Source of the DNA: an uncultured Fidelibacterota bacterium
GTDB taxonomy: Bacteria > Fidelibacterota > Marinisomatia > Marinisomatales > UBA1611
Direction: 5' to 3'
Assembly (NCBI GenBank): GCA_913043235.1
Contig: CAJWLO010000004.1
Location: forward strand, 18,351 to 82,350
DNA length: 64,000 nucleotides
A program made the translations under genes and the position numbers. The notes below the pieces were generated by a model. It saw only the letters and a program-made list of their open reading frames with translations. It was not told the origin of the DNA and did no database searches. Of the stretch, positions 56,270 to 64,000 are shown in pieces (the first letter of the stretch is position 1; each line of letters begins with the position of its first letter).

Positions 56270-58871
56270 TTTAACCCTATTAAAATTTTCCTTATTTTTC
56301 CAGCTGGCCATATGTTGTCAGCTGACAGCTCAGACGCAGGATTCCATTTCATTCTCATTTGATAGACTCCCACTAAAGGATGTCCTACAGGAAATGAATG
56401 AAATCCATAGAATCCCAGTTATTTTTCCTGATGAGGCAGTGCGGGACATCCTTATTACTACCAGTTGCAGTTCATGCTCACCCATCGATGCTTTGGATAG
56501 AGTATTATCAAAAACAAATCTAGTGTGGAAACAAACGGGTACACAATTCACAGTATTCAAAACCGGAAAACCCCATCAGTTCAGTTTATCGGGGTTTGTA
56601 ACTGACCTGGAGACCGGGGAAACAATTCCTCATGCCAACATATATATTCCCGATGTAGGTATAGGTGATATTTCTAGTCCCGATGGAGCTTTTTCCCTTG
56701 TCAATATCCCTACAAAATCCTGTTCGCTTTCCGTTTCTTACATAGGGTATAAGACCACCAAAGTTGAGTTGAATTTTCCCAGGGATGAATATAATCTGTT
56801 GAAGGTAAATTTGCAGCCGAGGGTTATTTCAACAGCAGGAGTCTGGATCACAGCAGAAAACCGGGAATTCATGGATCGGTCTGATGCACCAGGGAAAATT
56901 TCTTTTTCTCCCCGGCATATAACTACTCTTCCTAATCTGGGTGAGGTGGATATTTTCAGATCCCTGCAGCTACTCCCCGGTATTCAATTTGGATTGGGAG
57001 GGACTTCTGATCTTTATATCCGCGGCGGTACTCCAGACCAAAATCTCATTCTTCTTGACGGGATGTCTATTTATCATAGGGGACACTTATTCGGGTTTGT
57101 AAGCGGGATCAACGCCAATACCATCAAGGATATCCAGGTTTACAAAGGAGGTTTTCCCGCACAATTTGGGGGTCGAATTTCAAGCGTGATTGAATTAACA
57201 AGCAGGAATGGAAACAGCCTGCGACCCCGTGGGTCATTTTATGGAAATTTAATGAGCCAAGGATTTTCCATTGAACTACCTATTGTAAACCGTGGAAACT
57301 GGATATTGAATATGAGAAGGTCCACCGTTTCCAATTATCAAGCAGAATTATATAATTCTATTCAAAATTTCATCACCGGAGATAATCAGTTTGACCTAAT
57401 TGGAGAAAGTGCTGACACTTCAAAAAGTCAAACTGCTTCCTATTCCCCAAATTTTTCCTACATCGACCTTAATAGCAGATTTACCTATCTGCTTTCACCA
57501 AAAAATAAAATCAGTATCACAATATCTGCCGGGAAAGATTCTATTCGAGAAACACGAAAATTTTACGGATTTGAAAGTACATTTGGATATGATACTTCTA
57601 TCACTAAGCAAAAGACGGAATGGATGAATAATGGCATAAGTTTGAATTGGAACACTTATTGGAATCATGTTTTGGATTCAAAAATGACGATTTCGGATTA
57701 TACTTATAAAAGTAATTATGAATCAGGTCAAACAAAGATTGTAAACCAAGAACCTATTCGAATAGGTTCCTCCAACGAAAAAAATAATGTTCATGATAAG
57801 ACATTTAATCTTCATGGTAGTTATAAAGGATTTAATAAACATAAAATTGCATCAGGTATTGAAAGTTCATATTATGATATTCAATTCCTAGATGAAAAAA
57901 AAGATGAAACTTCCGATTCAACTTATCAATTCATCCAATCCAGTTATTTACATTCATTCTATATCCAAGATAAATATACAGCTTTACATAATTGCATTAT
58001 ACAATCCGGGATAAGAGTTTCCTATTTTTCTGAGCTGTCCAAATTCTTTTCAGCCCCCCGGTTTTCTATCATGAAAAAATTTGATAATGAAATCACCCTT
58101 GAAGGATCCTTAGGACGGCATTACCAGTTTATCCATCAATTCAACAGCAACTATTCTACCCGAGGTACTGATGGCATGTGGCTGCTTTCATCTAATGATA
58201 TTCCAAATATTTCCTCTATAAATTATCATTTAGGATTGAACTGGAAATACAATCATTATAGTATTACCGCAGAATTATATCAAAGAACATCAGAAAATCT
58301 GATTGAATTTCAGAGTTCAGCAACCCCACTTTCAAATAATAGTAAAACAATATTAACAGGGATCGGATATTCAAAAGGGGCTGAATTCTTAATCCGGAAA
58401 AAGAAAGGAAATATTACTGGTTGGTTATCCTACCTGCTGAACAAAACAGTATTTGAATTTCCTGATTTGAATGATGGTAAAATTTTTCCTGGTGATCATG
58501 ATAAAACTCACGAAATAAAATGCGTGCTTATTACCAAATTTGGCAATTGGGATCTAACAGTTAATTGGGTTTATTCATCGGGTCGTGTTTATACACAAAT
58601 AGAAAATATTGATAATTCAAATCAAATCATTTCAATTATTAAAGACCGAAATGATATACGATTAAATCCCATACACCATTTGGATATGAGTATTTCCACC
58701 AAGCGTATCTTATTCACTGCGCGGATTCACACCGGCATTTCAATTTATAATATTTATAATAAAAATAATATTAGTCATAAAAGGTATAATCCTTACACAC
58801 CAGTTCTAACTATTACAGATGTGTCAATGTTTGGGATTACACCAACATTATTCTTAAATATTTCTTTCTAA
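56244..58871 (+). CDS. TonB-dependent receptor with STN signalling domain
   Basis: About 875 residues from ATG 56244 (a start at 56229 is also possible). A signal peptide (LLKFSLFFQLAICCQLTAQ) precedes an STN domain (FSFDRLPLKDVLQEMNEIHR, about 35-95), a CarboxypepD_reg-like domain (LSGFVTDLETGETIPHANIY), a plug (LYIRGGTPDQNLILLDGMSIY) and a barrel. The STN domain marks a transducing receptor that signals through FecR to the ECF sigma. No SusD partner follows. Substrate unknown. The second half is more AT-rich. Confidence 0.9.
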   Translation: MVKRARSSSLTLLKFSLFFQLAICCQLTAQTQDSISFSFDRLPLKDVLQEMNEIHRIPVIFPDEAVRDILITTSCSSCSPIDALDRVLSKTNLVWKQTGTQFTVFKTGKPHQFSLSGFVTDLETGETIPHANIYIPDVGIGDISSPDGAFSLVNIPTKSCSLSVSYIGYKTTKVELNFPRDEYNLLKVNLQPRVISTAGVWITAENREFMDRSDAPGKISFSPRHITTLPNLGEVDIFRSLQLLPGIQFGLGGTSDLYIRGGTPDQNLILLDGMSIYHRGHLFGFVSGINANTIKDIQVYKGGFPAQFGGRISSVIELTSRNGNSLRPRGSFYGNLMSQGFSIELPIVNRGNWILNMRRSTVSNYQAELYNSIQNFITGDNQFDLIGESADTSKSQTASYSPNFSYIDLNSRFTYLLSPKNKISITISAGKDSIRETRKFYGFESTFGYDTSITKQKTEWMNNGISLNWNTYWNHVLDSKMTISDYTYKSNYESGQTKIVNQEPIRIGSSNEKNNVHDKTFNLHGSYKGFNKHKIASGIESSYYDIQFLDEKKDETSDSTYQFIQSSYLHSFYIQDKYTALHNCIIQSGIRVSYFSELSKFFSAPRFSIMKKFDNEITLEGSLGRHYQFIHQFNSNYSTRGTDGMWLLSSNDIPNISSINYHLGLNWKYNHYSITAELYQRTSENLIEFQSSATPLSNNSKTILTGIGYSKGAEFLIRKKKGNITGWLSYLLNKTVFEFPDLNDGKIFPGDHDKTHEIKCVLITKFGNWDLTVNWVYSSGRVYTQIENIDNSNQIISIIKDRNDIRLNPIHHLDMSISTKRILFTARIHTGISIYNIYNKNNISHKRYNPYTPVLTITDVSMFGITPTLFLNISF

Positions 58872-58879
58872 TGACAATG

Positions 58880-59229
58880 TGGAGGCGGGGAGAATCGAAC
58901 TCCCGTCCGAAACAGAGTGATGGAAGACGTCTACACGCTTAGTCATCCAATTAAAATCTTATCCAACCCTTTATCAGCGACAAAAAATAGGAAGGACCAG
59001 CCTACTTAGATCTTACTCCGAACCTGCAGGCATATTCGGAGCCAGCCTATGTAAGTGACGCTCCTAGATTAAACCATAGACTCATCGAATCCGGAACGGA
59101 CCGCTAATTAAGCAGCGGCCATGTAGCCGTAATCGGCAACTAATGATGTGACAGGTGATTAAGGAGGTAACTATCATCCTCCGCGTGCGGTCCAACATAT
59201 CTCTTGCCCCGTCGATACCGATCGCCCCC
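58880..59229 (-). ncRNA. ssrA: Transfer-messenger RNA (tmRNA)
   Basis: On the minus strand the 5' end GGGGGCG pairs with the 3' CGCCTCC, and the T-arm GACGGGAGTTCGATTCTCCC is typical. The tag reading frame starts after TTAGTT at GCC and reads ADYGYMAAA, then TAA (plus-strand 59108-59137). CCA is not encoded. It rescues stalled ribosomes and tags the peptide for proteolysis. The tag ends in AAA rather than the common LAA. Confidence 0.93.
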
Positions 59230-59262
59230 ATTTTCAAAAATCGATTAAAGTAATACTTTAAA

Positions 59263-59303
59263 TGAAAAAAAAGAAAAGGCTTCTAGTGCCAACCTGAAGC
59301 CTT
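59263..59303 (-). terminator. Rho-independent terminator on the minus strand
   Basis: On the minus strand, a perfect 8-bp stem AAGGCTTC/GAAGCCTT with a 12-base loop is followed by TTTTCTTTTTTTT. It lies about 300 bases after the htpG stop and 34 bases before the tmRNA 5' end, so it ends transcripts from the htpG side. Confidence 0.75.
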
Positions 59304-59601
59304 ATCTCCTAAATTGAACTTAATGTAACAGTTCAATATGATTTCATTTATCGCCTTATATTCTCAAAATCTTCTTTTCAAAAATTTTGCCAAAAAAGGC
59401 TAATAAGTATAGAGGTGCAATAGTTGATTGCGCAACTGCTAATCTTCATATTTCTAAAATAATTCTATAAATTATGTTACTGAACATAATCGGATGAAAA
59501 AATTAAAGATATAAATCACTGCCATTAATCGATCAAGATGGGGCACAATAATTTTATCAGATATTCTTATGGGATAGATAAGGTTTGCCAAAATTCATAT
59601 T
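59304..59601. other. Gap between htpG stop and terminator
   Basis: No ORF supported. It holds several inverted repeats: ATTATGTT-ACTG-AACATAAT (59471-59490, perfect), AGTTG-ATTGCG-CAACT near 59420, and TGAAC...GTTCA near 59315. It could be a long 3' UTR of htpG or an unrecognised small RNA. The adjacent 59245-59261 also holds TTAAAGTA-A-TACTTTAA just upstream of tmRNA. Confidence 0.4.
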
Positions 59602-61467
59602 TTATAATGTTTGGGCAATAACACTGTTCATCCGTTTCACGAATCCTGCTGGATCCTCCAGCTTCACCCCTTCCTGAATCAGGGCCTGCTCATAAAGTAA
59701 CAAAGCAATATCATTAAATGATTTTTGCTTAGTTTTCTCTTTTAATTTTAACACAATCTCGTGGGACGGATTAATTTCCAATATCGGCATTATTTGGGGC
59801 ATGTCAGGCTGACCCATTGAACGCATCATTTGCTGCATTTGTGCCGTTGGATCATTTTCATCAGCAACTATACAAGATGGCGATTCATTCAGCCGGTTTG
59901 ATATTTTTACATCCTTTACTTTTTTGTCTAATATTTTTTTTATCTTTCTAAGCACCGGTTTCAAGGACTTTAGAGCATCTTTATCGCTATCATCAGAAAA
60001 ATCATCTGCGGCACCGCTACGATTTACTGATTTAAGCTCTTTATCATCGTATTTAGGAACACCTGTTATTATAATCTCATCTATCTCATCATCCAAGATC
60101 AATACTTCTATATCCTTTTTTTCATACATTTCCAGAAGCGGAGAATTCTGTAGGGATATTTGGTTCTGACCTGTAATATAATAAATGGATTTCTGTTCAT
60201 CCCTCATCCTGCCTGTATATTCACGCAGGGATACAAGACCTTCTTCTTTTGTTGACTTGAATCGGAGCAAATCTGTCAATGCTTCTTTGTGCTCAAAATC
60301 CTGATAGACACCTTCTTTTATCAACCGACCGTATTGCTCAAAGAATTGGTCATATTTATCTTTATTACCAGCAATAGTTTTCAGTTTATCCAGAATTTTT
60401 TTCACCGAGTTTGAGCGAATTTTGGCCATGATCCTATTCTGCTGTAAAATTTCACGGCTTACATTCAGCGGCAGATCCGATGAGTCAATAATCCCCTTTA
60501 CAAACCTGAGCCAGGTAGGGAGCAATTCCTTATCATCATCTGTAATAAAGACGCGGTTTACATATAGTTTTACACCAGACTGGTAATCAGCACGATAAAT
60601 ATCTGGTGAAGCTTTCTTGGGTATAAAAAATAGAATGGTGAACTCTAGGCTCCCTTCTGCCCTAAAATGAATCCAATCAAAGGGGTCATCCATGTCGTGG
60701 CCTATGGATTTATAAAATTCCCTGTAATCTTTGTCCTTCAGTTGATTTTTTGATCGGGTCCAAAATGCCTTGGCATCGTTGATCTGGTCTGTTTTCAACT
60801 TCCTACTTTTTTCATTACCATCCTTGTCATAATCAATCTCAGGATAGGTGAGGAAAATCGGAAAATCAATATGGTCCGAATATTTTTTTACCAGACTTTC
60901 AATTTGCCAGCGACTGGCAAATTCCTTACCCTCTTCATTTAAATACAGAGTGATTATAGTACCATTATCCTTTTTTACATCCTTGACGATCTCAAAGCCA
61001 GATTGCCCATCGCTGGTCCATTTCCATGCTTGTTTATTTCCTGCCTTTTTACTAATCACATCTACCTGGTCAGCAACCATAAAACTGGAGTAAAAGCCAA
61101 CTCCAAATTGACCGATCAACTGCGAATCTTTTTTTGCATCTCCGGAAAGTTTGGTCAGAAAACTTTTTGTACCAGACCTTGCTATTGTGCCCAGATTATC
61201 TTGAAGCTCTTTCTTGCTCATGCCTATACCAGAATCTATGATGGTGAGTGTCGGTTGATCCCCATCTTTGAATTCCAGATTTATTTTTGGCTTAAATGCC
61301 AACGATTTATATTCGTCTTTTGTGAGCGTCAGATATCTCAGTTTATCCAGAGCATCTGATGAGTTAGATATAAGTTCCCGAAGAAAAATTTCTTTATGAG
61401 AATAAAGAGAATGAATAATCAGGTGCAATAATTGACTTACTTCAGTTTGAAAAGTATGCTGTGACAA
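59602..61467 (-). CDS. htpG: Hsp90-family chaperone HtpG
   Basis: 621 residues. GHKL ATPase motifs: ELISNSSDALDKLRYL (about 32), IDSGIGMSKKEL (about 78) and GQFGVGFYSSFMVADQV (about 118). Middle-domain LPLNVSREILQQN is also typical. The start is TTG; AGGAG lies eight bases upstream, which fixes this start. It refolds client proteins under stress. No CIRCE-type heat-shock element was found upstream. Confidence 0.96.
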   Translation of the reverse strand: MSQHTFQTEVSQLLHLIIHSLYSHKEIFLRELISNSSDALDKLRYLTLTKDEYKSLAFKPKINLEFKDGDQPTLTIIDSGIGMSKKELQDNLGTIARSGTKSFLTKLSGDAKKDSQLIGQFGVGFYSSFMVADQVDVISKKAGNKQAWKWTSDGQSGFEIVKDVKKDNGTIITLYLNEEGKEFASRWQIESLVKKYSDHIDFPIFLTYPEIDYDKDGNEKSRKLKTDQINDAKAFWTRSKNQLKDKDYREFYKSIGHDMDDPFDWIHFRAEGSLEFTILFFIPKKASPDIYRADYQSGVKLYVNRVFITDDDKELLPTWLRFVKGIIDSSDLPLNVSREILQQNRIMAKIRSNSVKKILDKLKTIAGNKDKYDQFFEQYGRLIKEGVYQDFEHKEALTDLLRFKSTKEEGLVSLREYTGRMRDEQKSIYYITGQNQISLQNSPLLEMYEKKDIEVLILDDEIDEIIITGVPKYDDKELKSVNRSGAADDFSDDSDKDALKSLKPVLRKIKKILDKKVKDVKISNRLNESPSCIVADENDPTAQMQQMMRSMGQPDMPQIMPILEINPSHEIVLKLKEKTKQKSFNDIALLLYEQALIQEGVKLEDPAGFVKRMNSVIAQTL

Positions 61468-61777
61468 AGAACACTCCTATTACTAATATGTTTAGATATT
61501 TTTTTATCTGCCCAATTTTACCGGCATCAGATAATTTTTTTTAATTTAAAGCCGGGGAAAATAAAAATTAATTAGTTTAATAATCCAGATTCTTTCTGCT
61601 GTTCATCGATGTTTAGGACTATCAACAAAATAATAGAATATGTCAATAATATGAATATTATTGACCCCTCATGTTTATAGAAATATATATTCTTAATATG
61701 TTTCAATCATCGAGGGTTCCAGAACAAAAAAGGTTTTTATCTAAATCTAATTTCACAAATAATGGGTAGATTTTGAT
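61468..61777. other. Intergenic region between htpG and the divergent lipoprotein gene
   Basis: 310 AT-rich bases with no ORF. It contains the htpG ribosome site, a GC-rich IR (CCGGC 61521-61525 / GCCGG 61551-61555) that could fold in the htpG leader, and a perfect palindrome at 61642-61665 listed separately. No clear TTGACA-type promoter was picked out. Confidence 0.5.
61642..61665. promoter_or_regulatory. Perfect 11-bp inverted repeat, possible operator
   Basis: GTCAATAATAT-GA-ATATTATTGAC, arms perfect with two bases between. Its length and symmetry fit a dimeric regulator site in the region shared by the two divergent genes. A hairpin without function is possible in such AT-rich DNA. Confidence 0.45.
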
Positions 61778-62917
61778 ATGATTAGATATAAATCATTTCT
61801 ACTATTTATTGTACTATGTTTTTGGGGATGTGAAGAAGGACTAAATTCATCAGAAGAGAAACCAGACCCAATCATTACCTTTGAAAAAAACATTGAAAAT
61901 ATAAAAAGTGCAGTTAGACAGACAACAGATGAAGGATATATTATAGCTGGAGGTCGAGGTGGGAAAGCTTGGCTACTGAAACTAGATAAGTACGGTAATG
62001 AAAAATGGCAAAATACATATAGCTTAGGAGATTTTGGTTTAACTAGAGCAGTTATCCAAACTAACGATGGTGGCTATCTATATGCGAGCTGGGAAGGAAT
62101 CGTAAAAGCCGATTCAAATGGTGTTGAAGAATGGAAAAATAGTGAAGTCGGTCAATATCCGAACTATGAAGATGTAATTCAGCATAGCAATGGAAATTAT
62201 TATGCCGTTGGAGGTCCCAGTGGAGGGCAAGCAAAGTTTGTTAAATTTAGTCCGCAAGGAAATATCTTAACCCAAAAATATTTTGGGACAAATTGTGAGG
62301 ATGATATTTTTAGATCAATAATTGAAACACCTGATGAGATGCTAATAATTGTTGGAGAAAAAGCTCATGGTGAAGGACCTCATCCCTGTTCATTTAATTT
62401 TATGTATTACAAAGATTTTTGGATTGTAAAAGTAAAGAAAAATGGTGGCCTAATTTGGGAAAAGACTTATGGTGGAGATTATTTAGAGCAAGCAGATGAT
62501 ATTATTAGTATGGAATCTGGTGGTTATGCAGTGATAGGAAATCAATGTGTTCATCAATCAAACTTAAATTCATGCGGGTGGAATTCAAAACTTGTCGTAT
62601 TGCAAATCAATGATGAGGGTGAATATTTGACTGAAAATATATTCCCAGGGTTAAAATTTCATGAACGATTGCCCTACTACTCGATTACCACTACTGCATT
62701 TGGAGGTCTTGCCTGGACAGCTGAACATAAGAATAAAGGAACCTGGATACACAAATGGGGACCCAATGAAGATACAGTAAGTGTTTATATTGACGGGATC
62801 GGTGGTTTTGAAATTAATAACACCCAAGATAATGGTTTTGTAATCGGAACCTGGATGGGTGAATTAATCAAAACCAATTCTGAATTGTTTTATGAAAGCC
62901 TTTCTGATGACAGATAA
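61778..62917 (+). CDS. Beta-propeller-like lipoprotein
   Basis: 379 residues. Lipoprotein signal ends at Cys in CFWGCEEG. About six repeats of the type TDEGYIIAGG...AWLLKLDKYGNEKWQNTY follow (QTNDGGYLYASW, ETPDEMLIIVGE, SMESGGYAVIGN, NTQDNGFVIGTW), as in PQQ/kelch-like propellers where each blade ends with a W near an acidic turn. No catalytic residues are visible. AT-rich relative to the central genes. Function unknown. Confidence 0.75.
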   Translation: MIRYKSFLLFIVLCFWGCEEGLNSSEEKPDPIITFEKNIENIKSAVRQTTDEGYIIAGGRGGKAWLLKLDKYGNEKWQNTYSLGDFGLTRAVIQTNDGGYLYASWEGIVKADSNGVEEWKNSEVGQYPNYEDVIQHSNGNYYAVGGPSGGQAKFVKFSPQGNILTQKYFGTNCEDDIFRSIIETPDEMLIIVGEKAHGEGPHPCSFNFMYYKDFWIVKVKKNGGLIWEKTYGGDYLEQADDIISMESGGYAVIGNQCVHQSNLNSCGWNSKLVVLQINDEGEYLTENIFPGLKFHERLPYYSITTTAFGGLAWTAEHKNKGTWIHKWGPNEDTVSVYIDGIGGFEINNTQDNGFVIGTWMGELIKTNSELFYESLSDDR

Positions 62918-62940
62918 TACTGTTTCTAAAAAACTCTAAC

Positions 62941-63630
62941 CTAGGACAGGAGCTCCTCTCCTGTCTGAATCTTCCAAAGCTGGGAATAATAGCCACCTTT
63001 TTTATTTACTAAATGGTTGTGGTCTCCCTCTTCCAAAACCCTACCATCTTTAAGCACAAAAATATTATCACAGTTCCTTATAGTTGAAAGGCGATGTGCA
63101 ATAATAATTGTGGTTCTTCCTTTTCGTATGTCAAAAAGTGCTTTTTGGATAAGTTGCTCGGTTTTATTATCTACAGAAGATGTTGCCTCGTCAAAAATTA
63201 ATATATCAGGTTTTCTCATTAAGGCTCTTGCAATAGCGAGTCTCTGGTTTTGTCCACCAGAAAGAGTACGCCCCCTTTCACCTACGATTGTATCAAAGCC
63301 TTTAGGAAGTTTTTCAATAAATTCAATCGCCTGACTTTGCTTAGCAGCGTTTTCTATATCTTCCTTAATAGGTTCTTTAGATCCATAGCTAATGTTTTTG
63401 CTAATCGTTGAGTTAAATAAAAAAGAGTCTTGACTAACAATTCCAATCTTGCTTCGAAGAGAACGGATATTAATCTCCTTAATATTATGTTCCCCAACAT
63501 ATATACTGCCCTCTGATAGATCATATAACCTGAGTAGTAACTTTGCTATAGTTGTTTTACCACTACCGCTTTCACCAGCAACAGTATGTATTTTAGGAAA
63601 ACCGGTATCTATAGTAATATTAAAATTTTT
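62941..63630 (-). pseudogene. Truncated ABC exporter ATPase domain (remnant)
   Basis: The frame is open from an in-frame TGA at 63631-63633. It encodes only a nucleotide-binding domain: Walker A GESGSGKTT, Q-loop VSQDSFLFNS, signature LSGGQNQRLAIARAL, Walker B DILIFDEATSSVD, H-loop IIAHRLST. An ABC exporter normally has six membrane helices before this domain; none remain, and no ATG lies before the Walker A region. The track shows only the last 92 residues. The break coincides with the start of the divergent hflK. Confidence 0.8.
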
Positions 63631-63632
63631 TC

Positions 63633-64000
63633 ATGAATTGGAATGATAATAACGGCCCTTGGGGCTCTGGCGGTCAAAATCCCTGGGGAGGAGATAAGCC
63701 AAATAATAAAGATTTTGAGGAATCTATTAAAAAAGCTAGAGAAAGATTTAATAAATTTAAACTTGGAAGTCCAAGAAATTTCTCACTTCTTATAATTGTA
63801 GCTATCCTTTTATGGGTTGCCACAGGTTTTTATAGAGTTGAGCCAGATGAACAAGGAATTGAATTGCTTTTCGGAGAATGGAATGGAACCACCACTCAGC
63901 CTGGTTTACATTATTTCTTCCCAAGACCTATAGGCCAAACAATAACTCCTAAGGTTGAAGTGATTAGAAAAATAAATGTCGGATATAGATCAGCTTCTGA
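63633..64000 (+). CDS. hflK: HflK, FtsH protease modulator (3' partial)
   Basis: Not in the ORF track because it runs off the window. The frame from ATG 63633 reads MNWNDNNGPWGSGGQNPWGG, then one membrane helix (FSLLIIVAILLWVATGFYRV) and the start of the SPFH/band-7 domain (EPDEQGIELLFGEW...PGLHYFFPRPIG). HflK with HflC regulates the FtsH membrane protease. No ribosome site precedes the ATG; the upstream DNA is the broken ABC gene. Confidence 0.9.
   Translation, partial: MNWNDNNGPWGSGGQNPWGGDKPNNKDFEESIKKARERFNKFKLGSPRNFSLLIIVAILLWVATGFYRVEPDEQGIELLFGEWNGTTTQPGLHYFFPRPIGQTITPKVEVIRKINVGYRSAS

Noticed and set aside
61468-61777. CIRCE or other known heat-shock operator upstream of htpG
   Set aside because: No TTAGCACTC-type inverted repeat was found; the palindrome present has a different sequence.
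1-64000. CRISPR arrays, rRNA genes or insertion sequences
   Set aside because: I saw no short regularly spaced repeats, no rRNA segments and no transposase or integrase gene in the window.

Overview
The window reads as one contig of a Gram-negative bacterium of the FCB superphylum (Bacteroidota/Marinimicrobia-like). I infer a marine Candidatus Marinimicrobia (SAR406)-type genome, but no marker here proves it. The reasons are two secreted proteins with FlgD-like or Por-type C-terminal sorting domains, a PorV-like barrel, a FecI/FecR/TonB-receptor trio with STN and DUF4974 domains, LptD, MORN-type YwqK proteins, a nickel superoxide dismutase and a single-chain glycyl-tRNA synthetase. Most genes have moderate GC. 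The 12.7-13.7 kb and 61.6-64 kb stretches are clearly more AT-rich.

Layout: 1-5.4 kb holds a secreted FG-GAP protein (5' end off the window), a barrel-transglutaminase-TPR protein and a small secreted partner, closed by a hairpin terminator. 5.5-8.9 kb is a minus-strand block with two tandem MORN-repeat proteins, an exported Ni-SOD, a thioredoxin-like protein and a HAD phosphatase. 9-12.5 kb carries a CoA-type Nudix hydrolase, PIN-PhoH and a YidD fusion. 12.57-13.69 kb is a small AT-rich island: an intact tRNA-Thr(CGT), an FkbM methyltransferase, and two tRNA halves both broken at the anticodon loop. 13.7-24.8 kb is mostly housekeeping (FKBP lipoprotein, rarA, lptD, hisS, topA, glyS). 24.9-31.9 kb groups organic-anion and amino-acid transporters with a CoA transferase, gamma-glutamyltransferase and an M20 amidohydrolase. 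32-44.3 kb has rlmN, MoxR-DUF58, a PfkB kinase, a phosphoesterase, cysteine desulfurase-mnmA (tRNA thiolation), rsfS, argS and marC.

44.35-54.54 kb is a very tight five-gene minus-strand operon: SH3-like lipoprotein, PEGA protein, DUF5683-like membrane protein, cohesin-like lipoprotein, and a 2423-residue repeat protein with a LamG domain, a dockerin-like motif and a C-terminal sorting domain. It is divergent from an ECF sigma / FecR anti-sigma / TonB-receptor operon. I consider this the best candidate for an undescribed system: a giant surface protein that may dock onto an outer-membrane cohesin lipoprotein encoded directly upstream of it.

58.9-64 kb contains tmRNA (minus strand, readable tag ADYGYMAAA), htpG with a TTG start, a beta-propeller-like lipoprotein, an ABC-transporter ATPase remnant, and the start of hflK, which abuts the broken end of that remnant and runs off the window.
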